Source: Nitrospira sp. (GTDB taxonomy: Bacteria; Nitrospirota; Thermodesulfovibrionia; Thermodesulfovibrionales; SM23-35). From it: a stretch of DNA of 23,170 nt. The DNA lies in contig VGWY01000011.1 in assembly GCA_016873575.1 (NCBI GenBank), forward strand, positions 1 through 23,170. Reading direction: 5' to 3'. Position 1 is the stretch's first letter. Every line of letters begins with the position of its first letter. The notes under the pieces are model-generated. The model saw only the letters and a program-made list of their open reading frames with translations, was not told the DNA's origin and searched no databases. The translations under genes were made by a program, and so were the position numbers. Below, in pieces: positions 1 through 6,042 of this stretch.

Positions 1-130
1 AGGCTCTTGCAAAAGTCCTGTCTTTGGTAGCCGCAGGCTTTAGCCTGCGTTTGTAACGCATTGAAAACAAAAAAAACACGCAAACTGAAGTTTGCGGCTA
101 CATGAAAATTCAAGACTTTTGCAAGAGCCT
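1..130. repeat. MITE-like element with perfect 17-bp terminal inverted repeats
   Basis: The ends are AGGCTCTTGCAAAAGTC (1-17) and its exact reverse complement (114-130). Nested inside at 27-101 is a second palindrome, opening GTAGCCGCAGGC and closing with GCGGCTAC, which has a relative at 7457-7523. No protein is encoded. The outer arms plus nested inner repeat suggest a small non-autonomous mobile element that was itself invaded by another repeat. The element begins at the very first base of the window, so more sequence may lie upstream. Confidence 0.8.
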
Positions 131-180
131 CAATCAATTATCATGTATCATGTTACTAATATAAACGCATTAGATGAAGT

Positions 181-254
181 GTCATTGCGAGGAGCAGAGC
201 GACAAAGCAATCTCAAGTGAATGAGATTGCCACGCCCTTCGGGCTCGCAATGAC
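181..254. repeat. GTCATTGCGAG-family palindromic repeat
   Basis: The element opens with GTCATTGCGAG and closes with the exact inverse CTCGCAATGAC. An internal GCAATCTC / GAGATTGC pair gives a second stem, so the whole can fold as one hairpin. The same family appears twice, in opposite orientation, around a different palindrome at 5902-6026. It is non-coding; short ORFs across it have no ribosome-binding site. Confidence 0.8.
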
Positions 255-324
255 AATGTAACAGTATTAAGTGCGTTGACTATAATAAGACCACAAGTAA
301 TATCACATCCTTTCGATGATTTCT

Positions 325-501
325 GTCATTGCGGCTCTTGTCCCTGCTTGTCAGGGATCAGTCCGCAATCCTTCTGGCTTGTCGTTCGACTGAGCTCACG
401 CCGAAGTCCAGAATCGTTCAGAAAGATTCTCGATACGAGTCTCGGAATCGAGTCGTACCGACTTCGCTGAGAGTCGCTCCGACCCGACAAGCGGGAATGA
501 C
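325..501. repeat. GTCATTCCCG-family repeat, long divergent copy
   Basis: The left edge reads GTCATTGCGG and the right edge ACAAGCGGGAATGAC, the inverse of the GTCATTCCCGCTTGT head seen at 9564. The interior contains CTTCTGGCTTGTC and CCAGAATC segments shared with the copies at 9564-9624 and 14364-14454, so this is probably an extended or compound copy. ORFs crossing it are chance readings. Bases 502-640 hold nothing I recognise apart from AT-rich sequence before the hflX promoter. Confidence 0.6.
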
Positions 502-645
502 ATATAACGTGACCTTACCTATGAACTCCCTAGTGAAGCTCCCCGACTAAAAGTCGGAGATGAAAGCCAGCATTCATGTAAATGTTCATTGATAATTTTG
601 TATTGATAATTGCTCATTTTGTTTGGTGATTGGTTATTTGCAATA

Positions 646-654
646 TGCTATAAT
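646..654 (+). promoter_or_regulatory. Extended -10 promoter element for hflX operon
   Basis: The sequence TGCTATAAT is a consensus extended -10 (TGn plus TATAAT at 649-654). No good -35 hexamer is visible at 17 bp spacing, which is tolerated by extended -10 promoters. Transcription would start near 661, leaving only about 15 nt before the hflX initiation codon. It would drive hflX and probably the tightly linked radical SAM gene and heme genes downstream. Confidence 0.5.
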
Positions 655-663
655 ATAAGCAAT

Positions 664-670
664 CGGAGGA
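664..670 (+). promoter_or_regulatory. Strong ribosome-binding site that fixes the hflX start
   Basis: CGGAGGA lies 5 nt before an ATA codon at 676. No ATG, GTG or TTG exists in the hflX frame between the upstream stop at 673 and the ATG at 1072, which falls inside the conserved HflX N-terminal domain. The position of this Shine-Dalgarno sequence therefore points to ATA 676 as the start, or as a mutated former ATG. Confidence 0.6.
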
Positions 671-675
671 TATAA

Positions 676-2334
676 ATACCAGCACTTTACGGAAATTTAT
701 CAGGACTGAAAGCCCGCTACCTTAACTTAATCGAGAGGATTTATCGGAGAAAGGTACACCACGATATCATTTCCCACGAACTCGCAAGGTATCTCACAGA
801 AATTTCTTTTGAAATAGGTCGTCAGATTGCAATACTGATAGACAGGAATGGTACCATAACGCATGTCATTGTTGGCAATGCAAAGGGAATCCTTCTCCCC
901 GGGCTTGAGGATTATCCTCTGGGGAGAAAACCGTTAAGAGGTCTCAGGCTGATACATACCCACCTGAATGAAGAATCCCTGAATAAGGATGACCTTACGG
1001 ATCTTGCACTCCTTCGATTTGACCTTATTGCTGCGATAGGAGTAAGGAAAGGGCTTCCGGGAAGCATCTATATGGCTTATCTGATGCCAGAGGGTGCAGA
1101 AAAACAATTTGAGATGTTACATTCTCAAGACTTTTATAGTTTTGAGTTTGATTTCCGTTCCTTTATCGAGTCTCTTGAAGAAGAGATGGAACGTCGGAGG
1201 ATCTTTAGCCATGAGGACAGGAGAGAAAAGGCGATATTGATGAGTGTTTCGACACGGCCGAGATATGAACAGGAAGATTCTCTCGAAGAACTCAAGGATC
1301 TTGCCAGATCGAGTGATGTCTTTGTCCTTGATGCTATTATTCAAAGGCCAAAGGAAATAAATCCAAAATACTTGATGGGTGAGGGCAAATTGAAAGAACT
1401 CATTATCAATGCCATGAATAAGGGAGCAACACTTCTCATATTTGACCAGGATCTCAACCCATCCCAGATAAAGGCAATAACTGAATATACGGAGCTCAAG
1501 GTAATTGACCGCACACAGCTTATCCTTGATATCTTTGCACGACGTGCACACAGTAAAGATGGTAAGGTGCAGGTTGAGCTTGCACAGCTTAAATACAGGC
1601 TTCCGAGGCTGACGGGAAAGGGAACAGCGATGTCCCGTCTGATGGGCGGGATAGGTGGAAGAGGTCCTGGAGAGATGAAGCTCGAGGTGGACAGAAGACG
1701 TGTACGTGACAGGATAGGTCTGCTTGAAAGAGAACTAAAATCTCTTAGCGAGGCAAGGCGACAGAGGAGACACAAGAGGGTACAGAAAGGCATTCCGATT
1801 ATCTCGATTATCGGGTATACCAATGCAGGGAAATCAACGCTCCTGAATGCACTTACAAAAAGTTATCTCTTTGTTGAGGAAAAAATGTTTGCAACACTCG
1901 ATACCGCAAGCAGGCGACTGAGGTTCCCACGTGAAAGAGAGGTTATTATTACTGATACGGTTGGTTTCATACGAGACCTTCCAAAGGATCTGATGGCAGC
2001 ATTTAAGACAACGCTTGAAGAACTCGAGGATGCTGATTTGTTACTGCATCTTGTTGATATATCGAATCCGCGTTTTGAACAGCAAATAAAGTCTGTAGAA
2101 AATATTCTCAAAGAGCTTGATTTGCTTGAAAAGCAGAGGCTCCTTGTCTTTAATAAAACAGATAAATTGGATATTGAAGAGGTACAGTATCTTACCCATC
2201 GCTACGATGCAGTTGCAATATCTGCACTCAATCCGTCAACATTTCAATCCATGCTTGATGCAATCGAAGGAAGGGTTTTTTTGCCGCGGCAGTTATTTGG
2301 GGACAATGGAAAATTAGTAGAGGCAAGGGTATAG
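676..2334 (+). CDS. hflX: GTPase HflX (ribosome-associated), non-canonical AUA start
   Basis: HflX is a translational GTPase that binds the 50S subunit and splits stalled or stressed ribosomes. From 676 the protein is about 552 residues. GTPase motifs are complete: G1 GYTNAGKST near residues 380-388, G3 DTVGF 427-431, G4 NKTD 493-496 and G5 SAL 516-518. The HflX-specific GGRGPGEMKLEVDRRR glycine-rich segment lies just before the G domain. The N-terminal part (GNLSGLK, EIGRQIAILIDRNG, LIHTHLN, DLTDLALLRFDLIAAIG) is typical of the long HflX form, so a start at the ATG 1072 would cut off a conserved domain of about 130 residues. The frame is open with no frameshift from 676. The initiation codon appears to be ATA behind GGAGGA. 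The gene ends 2 nt before the radical SAM gene, which suggests co-transcription. Family assignment is secure; the start is the only doubt. Confidence 0.9.
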   Translation: MPALYGNLSGLKARYLNLIERIYRRKVHHDIISHELARYLTEISFEIGRQIAILIDRNGTITHVIVGNAKGILLPGLEDYPLGRKPLRGLRLIHTHLNEESLNKDDLTDLALLRFDLIAAIGVRKGLPGSIYMAYLMPEGAEKQFEMLHSQDFYSFEFDFRSFIESLEEEMERRRIFSHEDRREKAILMSVSTRPRYEQEDSLEELKDLARSSDVFVLDAIIQRPKEINPKYLMGEGKLKELIINAMNKGATLLIFDQDLNPSQIKAITEYTELKVIDRTQLILDIFARRAHSKDGKVQVELAQLKYRLPRLTGKGTAMSRLMGGIGGRGPGEMKLEVDRRRVRDRIGLLERELKSLSEARRQRRHKRVQKGIPIISIIGYTNAGKSTLLNALTKSYLFVEEKMFATLDTASRRLRFPREREVIITDTVGFIRDLPKDLMAAFKTTLEELEDADLLLHLVDISNPRFEQQIKSVENILKELDLLEKQRLLVFNKTDKLDIEEVQYLTHRYDAVAISALNPSTFQSMLDAIEGRVFLPRQLFGDNGKLVEARV

Positions 2335-2336
2335 AA

Positions 2337-3404
2337 ATGGAATTTGTACCAAAATGGATTGCATGGGAGATTACGAGGAGATGTAATCTCAGGTGCATCC
2401 ACTGCCGTTCATCATCTGAATTAGAAGTAAAAAATCATCCTGATTTTCCAACACATGAGGCTTTCAGAATCCTTAATGACATTACCACTTATGCAAAACC
2501 TGTTATTGTGCTCTCTGGTGGTGAGCCACTTCTCAGACATGATGTATTTGAGATTGCTCACTATGGCACCCAGAAGGGGTTGAGGATGTGCCTTGCCACA
2601 AATGGAACCCTTGTTGCTGATGAGATATGCGACAGAATAAAAACATCAGGAATCAGGATAGTCTCCCTCAGCCTTGATGGTTCGAAAGAGGTTATCCATG
2701 ATAATTTCAGGAATCAGAAGGGTGCATTTGCCGGGACAATAAATGCTGCAAGGCTTTTTAAAAAACATGGAATCGAATTCATCATCAATTCATCCTTTAC
2801 AAAGAGGAATCAAGAAGAGATTCCGAATGTCTATAATCTTGCAAAGGAACTTGGTGCAACTGCCTGGTATATGTTCATGATAGTACCGACCGGGAGAGGC
2901 GAGGAGATCATGAACGAGCTTATCTCCAAGGAGGATTACGAGGAAATCCTCGAGTGGCATTATCATATGGAGAAGAACGAAAAGGACATGCTTGTAAGGC
3001 CTACATGCGCTCCGCATTATTACAGGATTGTTTTACAGAAATCAAGAGAAGAAGGGAATAAATTTAAAAGGCGAACTTTGAAATTCTCTACAGGCGGTTC
3101 AAAGGGCTGTATTGCAGGGCAGCTCATCGCTCTAATTGATGTAGATGGGAACGTGCTCCCCTGCAGCTACTTCCCGAAGCCTGCCGGCAATATCAAGGAA
3201 CAGTCATTCAACGAAATATGGGAAACCTCAACCCTCTTCAAGGAACTCAGGAACTTTAAAGGTTATAAAGGAAAGTGCGGCTCATGCGAATTCATCAATG
3301 TCTGTGGAGGTTGCCGGGCAAGGGCATATGCTCTGCATGGCGATTATCTTGAAGAAGAGCCGTTCTGCGGATATATGCCACGTAAAATGAGAAATAAGAA
3401 GTAA
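2337..3404 (+). CDS. ahbD: AhbD-like radical SAM/SPASM heme-synthesis enzyme
   Basis: This 355-residue protein has the radical SAM CX3CX2C motif (C16, C20, C23), the SAM-contacting GGEP at 61-64, and a C-terminal SPASM-type cysteine set for auxiliary Fe-S cluster(s): C258, C276, C314, C317, C323, C326 and C344. The tail CGGCRARAYA and GDYLEEEPFC, and RPTCAPH near 221-227, resemble AhbD, which decarboxylates two propionates of Fe-coproporphyrin III to give heme b; the related AhbC and NirJ usually have CGGN rather than CGGC at that place. It starts 2 nt after hflX and is followed by hemE, hemH and hemY, which supports a heme role. Because hemH and hemY are also present, its exact substrate is uncertain. 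A SPASM peptide-maturase is the alternative, but no precursor peptide gene is seen nearby. Confidence 0.75.
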   Translation: MEFVPKWIAWEITRRCNLRCIHCRSSSELEVKNHPDFPTHEAFRILNDITTYAKPVIVLSGGEPLLRHDVFEIAHYGTQKGLRMCLATNGTLVADEICDRIKTSGIRIVSLSLDGSKEVIHDNFRNQKGAFAGTINAARLFKKHGIEFIINSSFTKRNQEEIPNVYNLAKELGATAWYMFMIVPTGRGEEIMNELISKEDYEEILEWHYHMEKNEKDMLVRPTCAPHYYRIVLQKSREEGNKFKRRTLKFSTGGSKGCIAGQLIALIDVDGNVLPCSYFPKPAGNIKEQSFNEIWETSTLFKELRNFKGYKGKCGSCEFINVCGGCRARAYALHGDYLEEEPFCGYMPRKMRNKK

Positions 3405-3455
3405 GAAATTGGAAATGAAAGAGAAAAAGAAAATAGTCCTATTTTGGGAGGTTTT

Positions 3456-4487
3456 ATGAACGATACATTCCTCAGGGCATGTCGTGGTGAAGAAGTATCG
3501 TATACCCCTGTATGGCTCATGCGACAGGCAGGCAGATACCTTCCTCAATACCAGTCAGTGCGAGCCAATGTTGATTTCCTCACGCTATGTAAGACTCCAG
3601 AACTGGCAGCACAGGTTACACTTCAGCCTGTTGATATTCTCAAGGTTGATGCAGCCATCCTCTTTTCTGACATCCTTATCCCTGTTGAAGCAATGGGCAT
3701 GCGTCTTGAATTTTCTGATAAAGAGGGACCTGTTCTCAGTGAGCCGATAAGAAGCAGGGCGTCTGTTGACAGGCTCAGTATTCCGGATACAGAGGAAGAT
3801 ATGCCATTTATCCTTGCAACGATCAGGATTCTGAAAAAAGAACTCGACAATAAAGTGCCTTTGATAGGGTTTTCAGGCGCTCCGTTCACACTTGCTACTT
3901 ATATGATTGAGGGAGGAACCTCAAAGAATTTTTTGCATACAAAAAAGATGATATTTCAGAATCCCCGCCTGTTTGATTTCCTTCTGGAAAAGATTACTGC
4001 AACGATTGTCCCATATCTCTCCGCCCAGATAAAGGCAGGCGCACAGGCAATCCAGCTTTTTGATACCTGGGCAGGCATGCTTACCCCTGTTGACTATAAA
4101 AATTTTGTCCTTCCCTATGTGAAGAAGGCAATTGCTGAATTAAAGAAAGAAGGGGTTCCCATAATCTATTTTGTGAATGATTGTGCAGGGATTCTGAAAG
4201 AGATCAAGAAGGCAGGTGCAGATGTTTTTGGCATTGACTGGAGAATTGACATCGGTGATGCGATAAAGAAACTTGGTAAGAAGGTGGTTGTTCAGGGAAA
4301 CCTTGATCCATGTGCACTTTTCCTTCCAAGGGAGATGATTGAGGAACGGGTAAAGGATATATTGTGGAAAGGTGAGTATGCGAAAGGTCACATATTCAAT
4401 TTAGGTCATGGTGTATTGCCAGAAACGCCTGTTGAGAATGTAATCGCAATGGTTGAGGCAGTTCACAAATTCGGACAGAAACAATAG
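3456..4487 (+). CDS. hemE: Uroporphyrinogen decarboxylase HemE
   Basis: HemE removes four acetate carboxyls from uroporphyrinogen III to give coproporphyrinogen III, without cofactor, in the cytosol. The 343-residue length is normal. Visible signatures are PVWLMRQAGRYLPQY near the N-terminus, FSDIL at 70-74 whose Asp matches the catalytic Asp of the family, the QLFDTWAGML segment, and the C-terminal LGHGVLPETPVENV. The start is ATG 3456 because GGGAGG at 3446-3451 is an ideal ribosome-binding site; an in-frame TTG at 3444 would overlap that site. It lies 51 nt after the radical SAM gene and about 160 nt of repeat DNA before hemH. Nothing is missing, and confidence is high. Confidence 0.96.
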   Translation: MNDTFLRACRGEEVSYTPVWLMRQAGRYLPQYQSVRANVDFLTLCKTPELAAQVTLQPVDILKVDAAILFSDILIPVEAMGMRLEFSDKEGPVLSEPIRSRASVDRLSIPDTEEDMPFILATIRILKKELDNKVPLIGFSGAPFTLATYMIEGGTSKNFLHTKKMIFQNPRLFDFLLEKITATIVPYLSAQIKAGAQAIQLFDTWAGMLTPVDYKNFVLPYVKKAIAELKKEGVPIIYFVNDCAGILKEIKKAGADVFGIDWRIDIGDAIKKLGKKVVVQGNLDPCALFLPREMIEERVKDILWKGEYAKGHIFNLGHGVLPETPVENVIAMVEAVHKFGQKQ

Positions 4488-4502
4488 GTTGTCCCGAAAA
4501 TA

Positions 4503-4624
4503 CCCCCTCACCCTTGCCCTCTCCCGCCAGGGGAGAGGGGACTGCCTCTCATACTTCCCCTCCCTTGATGGGAGGGGGTGGGGAGGGTGTTATATTTTCA
4601 TGTCCCTTTGTGAGCCGAAGGCTC
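4503..4624. repeat. CCCTCACCC-family double hairpin between hemE and hemH
   Basis: Two strong stems lie in tandem: CCCTCTCCC (4517-4525) pairs with GGGAGAGGG (4531-4539), and CCCCTCCC (4557-4564) pairs with GGGAGGGG (4570-4577). The outer CCCTCACCC and GGGGAGGGTG also match partly. A further small hairpin, GAGCC / GGCTC, spans 4612-4624. No U-run follows, so this looks like an inserted repeat rather than a terminator, though it could damp or process the hemE-hemH transcript. Confidence 0.7.
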
Positions 4625-4650
4625 ATGTGGGTTTAATCTATTAAGGGGTA

Positions 4651-5895
4651 ATGCACGGAGATACAACTGATAAAGAGACTATAGGAGTAATGCTGCTCAA
4701 TCTTGGTGGCCCTGATTCCATTCAGGCTGTGAGGCTATTTCTTTATAACCTCTTTTCAGACAGACAGATCATTCAACTCGGACCTTCTTTTATGCAGAAA
4801 CCGCTGGCATGGCTCATAGCAAAATTCAGATCAAAAAAAACAGAAAAATTTTACAGTCTTATAGGTGGTAAATCTCCGATACTTGATATTACCAGTGCTC
4901 AGGCAAAAGCACTCGAGGAAGCACTTAATCAGAAGGCAGAAGGCAGAAAGCAGAAGCCACCCCCCCTTTTTCCCCCCCTTGCCAAGGGGGGGATTAGGGG
5001 GGGTAAGAACTCCGAATTCCAAACTCCAAACTCCAAACTATTTTTTAAGGTATATATTGGTATGCGATACTGGCATCCCCTTATAGATGATGTTATCCCT
5101 GTCATATTCAAAGATGGTATAAGGAAACTCATTGCCTTAAGCCTATATCCACAGTATTCCATCGCGACAACAGGATCATCACTTGCACAATTCAAGGAAG
5201 CCATGATAAGGATTTATCAGCCAGATAGAAATGAGATTTCAAAGATAAATAGTTCATTTGACCCTCGAGAGGCAAGAGATAAGTCTTCTTTCACTGTTCA
5301 CTGTTCACTGTTCACTGTTCACTGTGTGACTTCTTGGTTTAAACATCCGCTCTATATAGATGCACTTGTTGATGTTATAAAAAAAGGTCTTGAATCGTTC
5401 AATCCCCCTTTACCCCCCTTTACTAAAGGGGGGAGAGGGGGGATTACTCACTCCGCACTCCGCACTCCAAACTCAGAACTCAATGTCCACGTGCTTTTCA
5501 GTGCCCATAGCCTTCCACAGAGCTTTATAGATGAAGGCGATCCGTATGTACATCAGACTATGGAAACTATTAAAGAGATTAACAAACGAATACCAATGAA
5601 ATGGCATCTGAGTTATCAGTCGAAAAGCGGTCCGGTGAAGTGGCTTGAACCTTCAACAGATGAAAAACTGAAAGAGCTCGCGAGAGGCGGCGTTACGAAT
5701 ATCCTTGTAGTTCCGATAAGCTTTGTCTCAGACCATATTGAGACCTTGTATGAGATAGATATATTATATAAAGATATGGCAGAAAAATTAGGGATGAATC
5801 TGAAAAGGACAGAATCATTGAATACCCATCCTACCTTCATCAGGGCACTGGAAAACATCGTGATGAAAAACATCAAGGAAATCGGATGGGCATAA
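4651..5895 (+). CDS. hemH: Ferrochelatase HemH with three in-frame repeat insertions
   Basis: HemH inserts Fe2+ into proto- or coproporphyrin. Family landmarks are intact: VMLLNLGGPDS near 13-23, KVYIGMRYWHP 133-143, LYPQYSIATTGS 155-166, the catalytic-type His in FSAHSLP (H286) and the acidic partner in FVSDHIETLYEID (E364). At 414 residues it is about 90 longer than usual (roughly 310-330). The excess is three low-complexity segments encoded by repeats: residues about 94-131 (PPPLFPPLAKGG, then NSEFQTPNSKL), about 200-225 (heptamer repeats read as FTVHCSLFTVHC) and about 251-278 (PPLPPFTKGGRGG, then LRTPNSEL). All are in frame and fall between conserved blocks, so the enzyme is probably active. 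The start at 4651 is preceded by AAGGGG with tight spacing. Downstream is hemY, across a compound palindrome. Confidence 0.93.
   Translation: MHGDTTDKETIGVMLLNLGGPDSIQAVRLFLYNLFSDRQIIQLGPSFMQKPLAWLIAKFRSKKTEKFYSLIGGKSPILDITSAQAKALEEALNQKAEGRKQKPPPLFPPLAKGGIRGGKNSEFQTPNSKLFFKVYIGMRYWHPLIDDVIPVIFKDGIRKLIALSLYPQYSIATTGSSLAQFKEAMIRIYQPDRNEISKINSSFDPREARDKSSFTVHCSLFTVHCVTSWFKHPLYIDALVDVIKKGLESFNPPLPPFTKGGRGGITHSALRTPNSELNVHVLFSAHSLPQSFIDEGDPYVHQTMETIKEINKRIPMKWHLSYQSKSGPVKWLEPSTDEKLKELARGGVTNILVVPISFVSDHIETLYEIDILYKDMAEKLGMNLKRTESLNTHPTFIRALENIVMKNIKEIGWA
4930..5040 (+). repeat. Composite insert 1 in hemH: heptamers, palindrome, heptamers
   Basis: Four 7-bp units of CAGAAGG type (4930-4957) are followed by a GC-rich palindrome (4960-5003: C7-T5-C7 facing G7-ATTA-G7), then four 7-bp units of ACTCCAA type (5009-5036) and a partial unit. 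The whole is open in the hemH frame. The flanks are conserved ferrochelatase sequence on both sides. Confidence 0.85.
5290..5324 (+). repeat. Insert 2 in hemH: five TTCACTG heptamers
   Basis: Five perfect copies of TTCACTG run head to tail within the hemH coding sequence. Because 7 is not a multiple of 3 the unit is read in all three frames in turn, giving a 7-residue peptide period. The preceding stretch at about 5250-5289, encoding DPREARDKSS, also looks foreign to ferrochelatases. Confidence 0.85.
5401..5484 (+). repeat. Insert 3 in hemH: palindrome followed by ACTCNNN heptamers
   Basis: A palindrome opening AATCCCCC and closing GGGGGATT (5401-5445) is followed by five heptamers (5450-5484): ACTCCGC twice, then ACTCCAA, ACTCAGA and ACTCAAT. 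The palindrome-then-heptamer order matches insert 1 in the same gene. It is open in the hemH frame and ends directly before the block carrying the catalytic His. Confidence 0.85.
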
Positions 5896-5901
5896 AGGAC
5901 A

Positions 5902-6026
5902 GAGATTGCTTCGTCCTCCGCCTTTGGCGGACTCCTCGCAATGACAGAAAAATAATCCCCCTTAACCCCCCTTTAGTAAAGGGGGGGTGGGGGGATTTGT
6001 CATTGCGAGCAACGCGAAGCAATCTC
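5902..6026. repeat. Nested palindrome between hemH and hemY
   Basis: A GTCATTGCGAG-family element (inverse arm 5902-5945 and forward arm 5999-6026) encloses a complete AATCCCCC palindrome (5954-5997). The outer arms GAGATTGCTTCG and CGAAGCAATCTC pair, and CTCGCAATGAC pairs with GTCATTGCGAG. The whole 125 bases can fold into one long branched hairpin. It fills nearly all of the hemH-hemY gap and leaves only 16 nt before the hemY start. Confidence 0.85.
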
Positions 6027-6042
6027 GTATAAACGATAAAAA

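Noticed and set aside
276..550. Two overlapping short plus-strand ORFs
   Set aside because: They lie across the repeat elements, lack ribosome-binding sites and have the composition of translated repeat DNA.
676..1072. Frameshift or broken 5' end in hflX
   Set aside because: I read all codons from 676 to 1072 and found an unbroken frame with conserved HflX sequence; only the start codon is unusual.
4503..4577. Intrinsic terminator after hemE
   Set aside because: The stems are strong but no U-run follows either one, and the sequence matches the pattern of dispersed hairpin repeats in this genome.
4453..4644. Plus-strand ORF covering the end of hemE and the hemE-hemH gap
   Set aside because: It is out of frame with hemE and runs through the double hairpin; no ribosome-binding site or recognisable protein.
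4929..5204. Minus-strand ORF opposite hemH with a Pro/Gly-rich segment
   Set aside because: It is the antisense reading of the palindrome in hemH; the plus frame contains the conserved ferrochelatase blocks.
5290..5484. CRISPR-like array suggested by direct repeats
   Set aside because: The units are only 7 bp, contiguous and without spacers, and no cas gene is present.
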